A stretch of 38,438 nucleotides of DNA. Source: Halocafeteria seosinensis. Its lineage: Eukaryota; Sar; Bigyra; Bicosoecida. Position numbers and translations under genes: made by a program. Below are positions 8,280-20,384 of this stretch, piece by piece. Numbering within the stretch: the first letter of the stretch is position 1; the number at the start of each line of letters is the position of its first letter. The notes below the pieces were generated by a model that was not told the DNA's origin, ran no database searches, and was given only the letters and a program-made list of their open reading frames with translations. Location of the stretch: the NCBI GenBank assembly GCA_001687465.1, contig LVLI01000042.1, positions 1 through 38,438 of the forward strand. Direction: 5' to 3'.

Positions 8280-9515
8280 TCGCTCCACCTTCTGCCACAA
8301 CCCCTTGTGTAAAAGGATCAACCGTGCCTGATATGACGACTGAAGGATACATTAGTTTGCTTCTTTATACAGGCTTGCCCCCGTGCATATCGATGTGTCG
8401 TTCGGTCACTCTGCTGCGCACACGAAGAGTTCAATAAGTATTATAGTATCAACCCGAGAATCTGAGCAATTAAGTGTTACGTTAAAAGTATGAGTATTTC
8501 TATGACGTATGTGTGAATTAGCCATGTTTTGAATGCCTGAAGCAGCTGAGGGTTTACCTCTTCAGGAAAGCATCGTACTCGCTCCTGACTTGTCCAAGCA
8601 CCCCATCGCCTCAATCAGTATTTTTCACCCTTTATGAACCCAGAGAGGAATATACACGTTGCACAAGTGCTTCTGTAAAGCCCCGATGCGTTCAGATTCG
8701 TCCACAGAACCACTTGTCGTTGGCCAACTTGAGTCCAACAACTTCCGCGATTGATGACCAGCAGGAACGTACCTTCAAGGAATTTAAATGGATTAGAAAA
8801 AGGATCGTCGGGTCGGTTCTACTCGTTTAAAGAAAGAATTCTACCAAAACTTTGGGATTCCCCGAACAGGTATTGCATCCCGCACAAGCGAACACTGCCC
8901 ATAGACAACTGAGGAGGAACAAGCACCAGCACCTTCTTGGTTTCAGGCAGTGCGAGGCTAATCCAAGGAGCAACGTGGTTGAAGCCTACCAAATCTTAAT
9001 ACAAGCGTTGATACAGTAGCACGGATTAATCGGAAACTCGGAAGATTGTGCCCGCACCTCTAACAAATGTCAAGAAACGATTGTTGCCTTTTTGTGGCTT
9101 CAACTTGATTGTGTGTGCTTTAAGTTAAGGGTGGAATTTCACCGTGGAAATTCCGTGGAATCGTCAAGCTGCACGAGCACTTCGGAGACTCGTTCTTCCA
9201 AACACTCGTAAGAAGGAATATGGAGCGTTAAAATTGAAATATAGAACAGTTGGTAAGCAAACAAGTATGCATGAGGAAATTATGGAGAAGCACAATAATG
9301 GGAGCTCATCTCCTTGCTCTTGTCATCGAAAATTGGCAGTAGCATAGAGTGAGTGAACGATTGCCGACTTCCAGACCTCCCGAGACTAAAGAGTATTATG
9401 GCCTTATGTTAGAGTTTGGTATGGGCGTGCTACCTCCCAAAACGGCAAATTACGGTACCATATATGGTACGCGGCACGTGGTAGGAGTGGTACATATTTG
9501 TGAGGATTTCATTTT
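8280..9515. other. Gene-poor interval upstream of the GLUG gene
   Basis: About 1.2 kb with no convincing coding region. Frames at 9144-9347 and 9349-9534 are short and unrecognised; the second ends HTAPR-stop inside the repeat at 9516. A perfect 16-bp palindrome lies at 9455-9470. The first few hundred bases should contain the GLUG gene promoter. Confidence 0.5.
9455..9470. repeat. Perfect 16-bp palindrome GTACCATATATGGTAC
   Basis: Fully self-complementary with no spacer, 46 bp upstream of the split repeat at 9516. It could be a protein-binding site or chance; nothing else supports a role. Confidence 0.6.
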
Positions 9516-9575
9516 GCATACCGCTCCTCGTTAAGAGGATGCGGTCAACTCCCCGGCCGGTGGGCTATCTGTCAC

Positions 9576-9577
<2 letters not shown>
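9516..9577 (+). repeat. Repeat part A' plus tail, left boundary of the captured-fragment element
   Basis: 9516-9557 is the reverse complement of 1-42 (40 of 42). 9556-9577 matches 249-270 (20 of 22). It begins with GCATAC (9516-9521), the hexamer that also ends part B' at 11343-11348. The bases to the left (ATTTCATTTT) do not resemble part B'. Confidence 0.75.

Positions 9578-9578
<1 letters not shown>

Positions 9579-9608
<30 letters not shown>
9579..9608 (+). repeat. (TG)15 microsatellite
   Basis: A perfect dinucleotide run directly after the repeat tail, in the position occupied by (CGT)6 at 274-291. Confidence 0.95.
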
Positions 9609-9610
<2 letters not shown>

Positions 9611-9651
9611 ATACGACTGGTCCCGTTATATGGCGCTTCGTTCTAGAGAAA

Positions 9652-11027
9652 CAGATACTCGATTCAGCAGCCTTGTCTCACGAGTAAAATCGCAGGCAGT
9701 CTTTGCCCGGCTGGACGCTATGGATGTGCAGGAGAGACGGACCCACAGTGTACTGCTGCATGCCCTGCTGGATATTTTTGTAACACAAGGACTGGTGAGG
9801 GAGAGTACGAGGAGTGCGGCGACGTCTCCCTGTATTGTCCCCGTGGTAGCAAGGCTCCTCGGGAAGTCCCTAAGCGACACTACGCTTCCGGCAAAACGAA
9901 GCAGACTCAAGGCCACGCTCACTTATGTCAACTTGGCCACTACTGCCAAAACTCGGAAATATTTAACTGCCCCGAAGGATACTACGGTGGAGAAAGAGGA
10001 CTGACGGTAGAAACGTGCTCGGGTCCCTGTGATGACGGTTACTATTGCCCAGAAGGCAGCAAATCGCGAAGGCAAAACGAATGTGCTCCCTCAGATGCTC
10101 CTAATGATGAGCGGACTCTGTACTATTGCCGAAATGGGCTCCGAATGACGTGTGACGATGGGTTTACTAGCCCGATCCATGGTAATACAGCTACACGCCC
10201 GCGCTGTCATTCCTGCCCTCATACTCATCGGTGTTTTCAAGGAAGGCGATTCTCTAAAATTTCGTGGAATGACCGTTATTGTAGATTTCATAACCGCAGA
10301 CACACCATGTATGTTCGAGACGTAGATGTAGACTCGAGCCCCGAGTTGATTGGGGAAAGACTATCAGCCGATGTTAGGGTTGCGAACGAGAAGCTGTATT
10401 ATTGGGTGTCGTCCATCGTAGAAAATGGCAGAACTATTAAGGGTGGAAAGTGTCAAGATGATGTTACGGCGGAGTCAACGATATCGATGGTGACACTTGT
10501 TGATCAAGGTAATACGTTTGGCGAGGGAAACGGAGAGATCCAGCAGTATGATGGAAGGCTCAAGATCAACAACAGATCCACTCTGCGCTTTGCCCAGTGT
10601 GGGCGTTATGATGTACACGTTGGTCTTACTGTGGTTGAGTCTAACGTAAACGAATCGGTTCCGGGTGTGCGCGCTGAGTTAACCGAGAAGTGCAATTTCG
10701 AGATGGTGGTAGAGTTTGCTAACTCCCTTCCGCAAAAAGTTGACGGGGATATCGAAGTCCCCGAAAAGATGGAAGTTTTCCGAGGAACTGGCGTGATGGA
10801 ATCTTTTGGAGACTCTCTTGCTCCCAAATTTGATGACCCCGATGGGCAAGAGCTCATGTTTATGCTATCTGAAACAGACGGAGGGGGTAACGATGTCGAG
10901 CACGACCATCCGTTTACAATTGGTTCCTGTAGCGGACAGATGAAAGTCCGTGACCCGACCATGCTGATCAAACTGGACGAGACACGGGTTACCTTTATAT
11001 TATGGTAACTGATAATGCTCCTGACAG
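9652..11027 (+). pseudogene. Partial duplicate of the giant + gene (Cys-rich to first cadherin-like region)
   Basis: Aligns end to end with 22402-23774 of the intact gene. In about 200 nt after 10145 I count roughly 14 differences (about 93% identity), of which about ten change the amino acid and four are silent. That is close to expectation without constraint. The frame stays open through the fragment until a 1-nt deletion near 10992-10995 (TTACC for TTACCC) causes a premature stop at 11008. A 3-nt insertion lies near its left end. It has no signal peptide, no first exon and no start codon in the homologous frame before 10145. Homology stops sharply at CTGACAG (11027). It lies inside the interval bounded by repeat parts A' and B'. 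Confidence 0.88.
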
Positions 11028-11046
11028 CTACACATTTGTACAGATC

Positions 11047-11298
11047 TTACGAGTGTGCAGAATAACGTGTCCCGTCATGCGGGCTGACGGATATATCATC
11101 ATTATGCAGCGTCACTTTGATGTCATTTCGCGCAGCACTAGGAGATTCAGCAGTAGCACGGCGGTCCCGTTGTTTCACTCCGACGATGACAGACACGCTC
11201 ACACACCCAGCAACCGCTCCTGAGACAGTTTTCCCTCTTACTTCACCGGACCCATTGCAGTCACTTGAAGATGATTCTTCATGCTCATGTGGTTGCAA
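11047..11298 (-). other. Short minus-strand frame with a hydrophobic segment; possible lost C-terminal exon
   Basis: An 83-codon frame with a run TVSGAVAGCVSVSVIVGV followed by the basic KQRDRR and a polar tail. That is the layout of a single-pass membrane anchor with a cytoplasmic tail. It lies just downstream of the minus-strand giant gene, which ends without an anchor. It could be that gene's final exon cut off by rearrangement, or chance. No splice path from the last TIG domain could be confirmed. Confidence 0.25.
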
Positions 11299-11313
11299 AC
11301 TTGTTGAGTCTCG

Positions 11314-11348
11314 CAGCGGGCCCCTCCTTGCTTAACACGGGCGCATAC
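11314..11348 (+). repeat. Repeat part B', right boundary of the captured-fragment element
   Basis: Reverse complement of 37-71 with 32 of 35 matches. It ends in GCATAC at 11343-11348, matching the start of part A' at 9516-9521. It lies 14 nt from the terminal stop of the minus-strand giant pseudogene. Confidence 0.75.
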
Positions 11349-11362
11349 AGATCAGGGTAAGG

Positions 11363-14300
11363 TCAGGTTGTCGGGTCGAACGAAAATAGTACAGGCTGGC
11401 TGTAACCACCGGAATCTTCCGACCAACCAGCGGGAGCGACTAGCACTTCCACATTTTCGCCAAAGCCTTTGGGAAGACGAAATACAATCTCGGAATGGCT
11501 GTAGCCTACAGGCTCATACATGTCCCCATCAAACTGTACTTTCCCCTTCACACCGAAGTTCTCACCGCGAAGTGTAAGGTTGACAGGGTATCCGTCGAAG
11601 GTTGTCCCACTGGTTGGACCCGTAAGTGGCGATAGAGAGTGTACAGTTGGCTCTTTATACCGAACAGAGTCTGTGCTAGTTTCCTGATCGTCAACAATGA
11701 CCGTAATAGCCACTTCATCTCCTTGCCCTTCAGGCGCCTTACATTCAATGTACGTGTGGTTGGAACTGATGTTGGCACACTCACGCGGAGTGTCGAATGC
11801 AGACATATCGAACAAGACAGTGATGTTAGGAGAGTAGTAAGGTTCATCGGCAAACCCACCGCTTGGAGGACCCAAATTATTTCCGTAAATATAAAGCCGG
11901 TCTTCCTCGGAAGTGTCCGTCGGAAACACTTTGGGTGTGACTGTTTCGATACTAGGAGGCGTGTACCGGTATGAAAAGAATGCGGTATACTCTCCAATGG
12001 ATACTTGTGCTTCTCGGACTGTCTCTTCAGATCCACCGGCGCCAGAGGGAATCCGAAAATCCAATCGTTCGTGATCATGGTACAAAGGTTTCAACGTTCC
12101 GAGGACATTCGGGAATCGTATTTCAGCGTCAAGATCAAAGTCCGAAGTCCCAGAGTTAAAGCCTCTGAGGGTGACGATACCGCCAGTAGTTGAAGTCCTA
12201 TCGTCTGCGTCAACTGCTGGTATGGGCACCTCTAGTACGGGCGTTTCTCGTTTTGGGGTAATCCAGTTATTCCATCCAGTATCCTTGAAAAGCAGTCTGT
12301 TAAACGAATCTGCCGTGCTTGATGAGTTAATTGCCACAAAGCAGGGTTCTTGACCACGGTAGTGGACAGTGGCATCTGAACGCGGAACCTCTTTCCCTTG
12401 GACCGAAACTGAGACGGGAAGTTCTTTCCCCACATATGAGGAGGCGTAGAACAAGAAATGTTCCCAAACGAGGTCCCCGTTTGGTTATTGACAACAACAC
12501 TAGTTACCTCTAAGTTGGTACATGGTTTGCCGCCGATAGTCACCACAACCTGTTCGGGGTTAGTCATGTGAATCCCTCGGATTTCCTTTATATCAAACAG
12601 ACGAAATTTCTCACCATCTCTGGTTGCAAAATTATTGAGCCGCACTCTATCGACTTAGGGATTTCAGGAAGTATCTAAGGAAGCGGTTCTCTGAAGGAAT
12701 GCTTACTTGTCCGAACGGGTTGGTCAAGGACTTGCACTTGGACTGTTCCTGTAGGGAACTCTCTTTGAGTCCTACTCAGACGATCTATGTCCAATACTTT
12801 ATGAATTTCGTCATGGAAATATTGGTCCGCTGGTACGTTGATTGGTTCTTCAAAATTGTCAACGTAGAGACGTCCACAGCACGTCGCGTCATCGCAAGAG
12901 CTTCCTCCACACAAATTGCTTCCAAAAATAGTCAGTTTAACTTTGTCTCCTTCAACGATTGACGCAGATATCGCTTGAATAGTGGGAGGGGCATAATCGA
13001 ATCTCATTGGCAGGGAATATGTGCTACCCACCCTGAGGAAAACAGCACGGTTTGTACCAAATCCAGAAGGCAGTGACACCCGAATCGTCTGATCAACGGT
13101 TGGAGACCCTCCTTGGTACTCGATTTCCTCCACACTAATATCGACAAATGAAACATCTTTGAGCCATTCCTGAAGAGCATCGGGAGGAAAGCCCAATGCT
13201 TCCGCGTTTTCAAGCCATGATGAAGGGTTCTCCTGCTGTTCGGTGAGAACTTTGGTGAGCACGTTGTCATCAATGTCAACCCTCCCTTCATCCTGTAGTC
13301 GCCGTAAATGGCCGTGACTATCCATCATCAGTCTAATAGGAATGGTTTCAACCAGGTTCGCGCCAAGATTCGTTCCGGTGATTGTCAACGTAGGCATCAA
13401 CCGATCAGTTTTATCGAAACCTGTTGGACCGTGAGTCGGATTGATGCTTGATATCACTGGAGGAGCGTACGAGGTGCAAGCAACACTAAAATCACTTTTC
13501 TGCCCTGCAATAACCACAATCCACGTATGCTGTTGCCCATGACCCGGAGGAGTCGCGCAGCGAATCCGTTCATGAGAAAGAACACTGCAGCCAATTCCTT
13601 CATATGTAGTCCCCTCGGGTCCATATGTCACAGATTCGAGAAATCGATCTGATGACTCCGGTGGGCCAAAATTCTCACCGACAATGTCGATCAATTCTCC
13701 ACCAAGTGTGCATAATCGTTGCGGATCAGACCCACTAACGCCTTGAAAATGATCGATGATTGGTTCCTCGTACGACGTCGTGGAGACTTCCGAGCTTTGG
13801 CCACCAATTCGAACTGTCCAAAAATGGCCCGCTCCCGCTCCTAGATCAGTGGTACACTCCATCTCATTGTGACCACGGACTTTACATCCCCGTGCTTCGA
13901 AAGTGAAGTTACCTTCGCCATACGTGACTTCGTCGGCCGATTGGCCCTCAGGTCCAAAGTAGCGACCGCGTATAATGATAAGTTCACCACCAGGAGTCTC
14001 CAAATCTGTAACCCCGATTTCGCTGCTGTTCGCACGAGTGTATGTAGCTACGATTGGAGCATGGTAGTTACTGACACCTGTCAGCTGATTCGAGGTTTGG
14101 TTACCCATGTTTCCGATCCACGAATGATTTTTTCCAACCCCTTCAACAGTACTACACTCTATTCTAGTATGGGGATCGACAACATGACAATCGGAGGCGG
14201 TATACTCAAGACTCTCGCCATAGTAGACCGATATTCCAACTTCATTTTGAGTGCCGACGCCGGGTCCGAAGTTCGTCCCATGTAAGAACACCAGCTCGTC

Positions 14301-17300
14301 ACCCCTCGTGTTTAAATCGCGGGGAGGTCTCCCTACTACATCAAGTACACTTTCTACTACTGGCTTGTCGTATGATATCGCTTCACTCTTTGGGCTGCGA
14401 CCCGAGAGCTGTCCTGCAACTGTGACTTGGAAGTCGAAGTGTTCACCAAAACCTTCAGGCAAACTGCACATCAATACTGTATGGTTTTCACGAGCACATT
14501 CGGGCATCCATTCTATCCATCCGTTCTTTAGGGTGGCAAATATTAAATCGTTTGACGGTCCAAAATTAGTGCCTCGTACACGAAGAGCATTAGGCAAACC
14601 CGTTGTTGGGAGTACTTCCGACAGTATTGCAACTGTCTCAACGCTGGGTATGGAATATCCGGCATCCGCTGGCTTTGCCGTCTCTGACATCTGTTCCCAG
14701 TCAGGGTCGAGATATGCAGTGACAACTCTAAATTCCAAATTCGCCCCGCCACCTTCTGCAGTACGGCAATGAACCACCTCATCACCATCACCAACAACCT
14801 CACAATCCTGTGCACGTAGCACTCCCACCTGCGCATCACTTCTACTCCAATATTCGACCACAACAGGATTCGATATAAGTGCTCGGTCAATGGATGGAAT
14901 TTGTACTGGTCCGAAGTTTTGGCCCCTCAGCCGGAATTCTTGGCCACCAGAAGTGTCAGCAGGTTCAGGCCAATCTTCGATGCTATTGACAGCTGGTGGT
15001 TGGAAATGAGTCGTAAAAGGAGCCATGCGAGAATCTTGATCAACTTGTAAGGTCCACATAAGTCCTGTACCGACACCAGGGGGCACCGCACATTCTACCA
15101 TGTTGTTATTCCATTGATTGTCCAGGCGAGTACGGATACACTGACTCTGCAACACCATATGCCCTCCGGGGGAAGTGATCGTGGCACTTATCGATGCAGC
15201 ACGCCATACAGGACCAAGGTCACTTCCTAGGACTTTTACCTTTGAGCCACCCATCGTCGCATGTGGATTAAACCGTGCATTTCCGATACTCAGGTCATTG
15301 ACATTATTCACCACCAATGTGACGTTCGCATCATCGTATAGGTTGCCAACGTCGGTAAGACGGATAGTAAGCCGATGGAACCACGTTTCTTCATAATTGA
15401 GGTTCGATCCTTCAATCATTCGCAATTCATTCGATACGAACCGGAACATCCCCGGCGAATCCGTCCAAATGATTGACAGAGAGTAGCTGTGCTCAAGATA
15501 TCTATCCGTAAAGGGGAAGTCCTCGAGACTTGCAATAACATCCTCACTCGTAATACTTTCGAGAGCATCTACTTCGTATTTTGACTGATTGAATTTCGGG
15601 GGCGTGTTAACAAACTCCACTGCAATATTAATGACAAGCTGATCTGCCAGGTCCTCTTGATCCTCCACTTTCAATGTGAGGTCGTAGGAGGACTTTCGGA
15701 AATAGTTAAGTTCCTCTGAAATGGTTAAGTTGACCTTGCCAGTGTGGCCTTGGTCGACAAATACCGGTTGTGCAAGAGCAAATGGCAAACAGTCATCCGT
15801 TTCGGCTTCGACAATGCTGAAGCTTAGTTCCTTCTGGCTATCACGATCCTGGTCATAGGCTACTAGCTCTTTGACAGCAGACCCAACGTTGGCGGTTTCT
15901 TTAACATTCAACGATATCTGCTGGTTTCCCATCATAAACTGAGGTTGCTCGGGGACGTTCTCGACCATTATCTCAAGCTTACCCGTGTAGCTGGCCTGCT
16001 TGGCAAAAGCATCCATACAAATTATTTCGAATTTTGCCACATGGGTACCATTTTGCACCAGTGCCTCGTAGTCGAGCAGACGGGGATCGTCGACCGTCAA
16101 CCGTCCGCTGTGACGATTGAAGCGGAAGACGGCATCGAAAATATACGGCTCCACCGAAATCAGCTGATACTGGACACCTCGCCGATTCGGATCAGTGCAG
16201 AGAGGGTTGAAATCCTTATACAAACCTTCATAGTTTTCGGGAATCGGTTGGTTAACATTTCGCTATTTTTAAACGCTGAAGGCTCCTTCCAAACGGGTGG
16301 TATCGGGTCGTTAGTGACTTCGATGAAATGCGTTCCATTGACACGATGGCCATAACTGTCTACAGCTCTTACGATAAATGAATACCATGTGCCAATATCC
16401 GAGTCCTGGAAATCCACAGGAGTTGCCGGAGAGATCAGCAGTCGACCTCCATCGCGCAGCAAGAGCGAGAAGGGCGCGGCATCTCTGCTGGACAACTCCT
16501 TGGGTCCTTCGATCAGAGACACTTGCACCAAATCACCAATATCTTCCGTTGCTGCATCAATAGTTCCGAGAGTATCACCACCGGAAGAAAACACGTTCAC
16601 CGTAAAATTCTGGTGCGGCGGGGTGAAGTATGGAGCTTCCGGTACGTCTGTGACTGTGATATACAGTGTGAAATCGGATGACATATTGTGAACAATATCA
16701 TGAGCAGTAAACTCGAGCGGTAGCACGGCTTGTTTGCTTTGGGAGTCATACAGGCTTTCGTAATCGGGAACGTGGCCAGATGCAATAGACACGTTCCCTT
16801 GCTCACTCAAAGTTAGTTTGCTCATTAAATTTCCTTGTTCAAAGCGGTACTGAGAAGGAGCGGTAGCGAATCTTTTCTCCGTACCGGAAAGTACATCTGG
16901 GTCAGTTAGACGAATACTTCCTAGGACGCCATCGTTCGCAGTGGTATGTTCCTTGACCTGGATGTTGTTTGCTGAAGCATCCAACGTTGGAGCTTCCGCA
17001 ACATCGATAATATGCACGGTGAAGTTCTCTTCCCTAGTCCCTGATGAGATGCCAGTATTTTCAACATTTACGAGCAAATATACAGTTTGAATAGTTTCGT
17101 AGTCCAACGCTTGGTTGAGAGTGAGCAAGCCGCCGCTACTAAGAGAAAATTGGTCAGCAGCATCACTAGCGTCAGCGTTGAGGTCAAAGAATCGTGAATT
17201 CCCTTCTCTGTCACAGAAGTAGGAGGAAAGATCAGTTATTGTAGTTTGCTGGTGATTTTCCTCCACAGTAAGTTTACCATCAGGCGGAGTGAATCTAGGT

Positions 17301-20300
17301 TCTTCGTTTACCAACTCAATCCACAACCTTATTTGCGCAGGCTTGGATACAGTTGGCCCAGGCATATTTTCGGCTCTTTCTATAGCTCTGGCAGTAACAG
17401 TGATATCAATCCACAAGTCATGCTCTGTGCAGTTGCCACATGGAGGGTCCACACAGATAATAGAATTGAAAGAGGCGGTAAATACGGTAATTTCACCCTC
17501 AGAAGAGACAGCAATACGATTTTCGCCCTCTCCCAAGTTGTTGGTTGCCTCTATCAAGTCATATTCAAACTTCGTTCCATGCCTGTCTTCGGCTTCCAGG
17601 GTACCGATTACGCCCCCCGGGCCCACAGTTTCCTTGAATGTAAACTCTGAACTAATCACTCTTGGGGCTAATCTCAACAGTTGAATCCGTAAATCTAAGA
17701 GAGCCTGTACGGCATCTGCGGACCGGTCAGTGTACTCGACGCGAACAAAGCGTGCCATTTTTGTGGGATCGTCAGAGGAGAGATACCGAGGATCTTTCGC
17801 AGTCAGATTTCCATCGGATGTCAAACTGAAGGCGTTGCAGTAGTTTTGCCGAGTACATGGAACGAGTTGTGTAAATATCTGATCGCCATCTGGCTCTGTG
17901 ACGAATTCCGGATGTACAATCGAAGTGATGTTTTCGCCTTCCGGGTCTTGTGTCGTAAGAACAGGTGTTCCTGGATCCGCCCGTTCGACCACGGATAAGA
18001 CAGGAGGAACCTCAGCAGGACTAGGAGGCCTATTGGGTTGTACAACCTCGACTCGAACCTCTTGAACTACCTCCCCCGGGTCATCAGGGAAGTTATCCGA
18101 GACAAGAACGTACACCGTGTACATATCCTGAGAGGACTCCCCCAAGGAGATAGGCTCACTGACTTTTAACTGACCTGTACACGGCCCCACCGTGAACGGG
18201 TGATCCTGCTCACTGGTATTCCCTTCAGGATCTTTTGGGGAAAGAGTGAAAGTCAATTCCTGGCCATCAGGATCATCAAACAGAGGTGCCAGAGGGTCCC
18301 CCACTGCTTCATCCCATGAAGATATCCTAAAAGCTTTACATCTTTCTGGCTCGTCGATATTTCCTTCCACCTTGTTTGGTTTGGAGTTCATAAATTCCAC
18401 CACCATTTCGAAAGAACAAACCGCTGTGACGATTGCACTTCCATTTTCCGATGGATCTATCCCTGATTCAACGACTGTTAGTTTAACACAAACGTTATAC
18501 CGTCCACAGTCGGCAAATCGTAACGTAGATCCGTTTCCTACCTTCAGCATTGTATCAGCTTGAGGTATGTTGTCAAATCTACCATTGTGGTCGTTATCTG
18601 GCAATGTTGTTGCGACGACAGGGGAGTTAGCTGTTACATCAGCCTCGCACTTACCCTCGTCGAGGCTTCTTCCATTTTCCACAATGGACGAGACTTCGTA
18701 CGTTGCTTGTTCGTATGGCACTCGAATTTCTGTAGAAAGCTTTTCCCCTATAATCTCTGGAGCTTCGCTCCCTTTGACTTCCTTAACGTACATTGTATTC
18801 CTCGTATTGTAATGCTTGCAAAATTCATCATCCCACACAATTTTATTCAGTTGTTGCCCACGGAAGCAGCGAGAATCATGAGGACATTCGCGACAGCCTG
18901 TACGCGTCTTCTTGCTTTGGTGAAGTGGCACGGTATACCCATCGGTACACTCCTTGCGGAAGCCGCCTTGGCAGTAGTACAAAGGTTCACCATTTTCAGG
19001 CACTCCGCATACCAATTCTAGGGAAGAAATACTACCAGCAGGACATCTGTAGCCATCGTCGCAAACACCTGTACAATGTTCAGAAGTCATTCCTCGTTCA
19101 TCCCCATATCTTCCTGTTGGACAGTCATCTCTCTCAGAATCTTGACAGTACGACCCGAGAGGACACAAAGGTGCGTGGACTTGATTTGGCACTGAGCCCG
19201 TGGCGTAATGCCCTTCAGGGACGTTCCGTGGCTCAGCACTGCCCCGGGGGCAGTGCACAGTGTAATCACCGCAATCTTCCCACATATCTTTCCCAGTCCC
19301 TGCTTTGCAAACAAATCCTGGGGGGCATAAGTCTGTGCAAGCGCTGTGGGTCTCCCCTGTTCGTCCATATCGCCCTGGGGGGCATTTTTCACCCGCCGCC
19401 TTGCTAGTTAGTCCCCTCTCTGTGGAGAACCTTCCTGCAGCAATAGGACCCTCACACCTCCAACTGGAGGAGCCAGGCTTGGACGCATAACGGCCCATCG
19501 GACATTCAGTTTGTCTCCGAGCCCCCCGATTTGCATAGTGTCCTTGCTCCGCTTGGTAACAGAAGTCTTTTTCCCCGTCGGGCTGATAGTACCCACCTGG
19601 ACAACGGGGACAGCCACTCCCTCCCGTTGAATCCTGATACCTTCCAGCATTGCATTTCAAACAGGACGTGGATCCTGCTCGATTGGCGAACCTGCCTTTA
19701 GCACATGCAATGCAGCTCGACTGCTCCTTCTGATCAGTAAAGTACCCAGAAGGGCATCGTTGACAGTTTTCCCATCCCCTCTTGGAGTAAAATCCCTCCG
19801 TACATACGCTGCATTGGGGCGAGCCCTCAGAGTTTTCAGCTCGTCCAGGTTCGCACTCGTTGCAGCTACTCTTTAGTAGACTATCCTGGTACCGTCCTGC
19901 TGGACATGCTCTACACGAGGTGGCCCCCGGGTCCGAAACTTTGCCCCTGGTACACGTTCTGCATTCTGATGCACCAGGGTCAGGTTGATACTTTCCAACT
20001 GCACACTCGGTGCAACTAGTGGCACTAGTAAGCGTTTCCCTTTGGGGAACGGCATCGTCATTGAACAACCCCGGCTGCAAGACACATATTGGTCGAAGGG
20101 GGGTTAGTTACGCATACTTTATATACTACCGGTATTAATCTATCCCAGGTGGCTGGAATCCAACGTACCTCACAGTCACAGCAGTAGTTGGCGTTGTTGA
20201 CGCCGTGGTCGATCATTTTGGTGCCGACAAAGCAAAAGCAGCACTCTCCATCCACTTCGAGCTCATAGGAGCATCCATCCGGCGGAAATCCTTGTGCGTG

Positions 20301-20384
20301 TGTATAAGGTAATATCATCAAGGTGCAGCCGCCTAGCAGGACGGCGGAAAGGATTAGCCCCATGTCGCTGTAGATCCTGCGCAT
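11363..20384 (-). pseudogene. Giant Cys-rich/cadherin-like/TIG surface protein, disrupted paralogue
   Basis: Paralogue of the + gene at 21489 over nearly its whole length. Exon 1 (20384-20169) encodes a signal peptide (MGLILSAVLLGGCTLMIL) and ends CCDCE. A 94-nt intron (GTACGT...TTGCAG) follows and exon 2 starts at 20074, at exactly the same codon as in the + gene. Order on the minus strand: Cys-rich repeats (about 20030-18850), cadherin-like repeats (about 18350-15300), then TIG domains (about 15260-11400). The coding frame is broken by a 1-nt loss (or 2-nt gain) within 16253-16275, by an in-frame TAG at 12675 after a 12-nt direct duplication plus a frame change near 12654, and by two extra bases at 12431-12432. 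Long open stretches between lesions (about 1300, 1180 and 360 codons) suggest recent decay, or sequencing error at these points. It retains a last TIG domain that the + gene lacks, then stops at 11363 without a membrane anchor. Confidence 0.75.
20075..20168 (-). other. First intron of the minus-strand giant gene
   Basis: GTACGT donor and TGTCTTGCAG acceptor, 94 nt, phase 0. Its position between CCDCE and PG is identical in the + paralogue. Confidence 0.88.

Noticed and set aside
9582-10004. Open frame inside the duplicated fragment
   Set aside because: It is a shadow frame. The frame homologous to the intact gene runs through the same bases, and the same shadow appears at 22466-22750.
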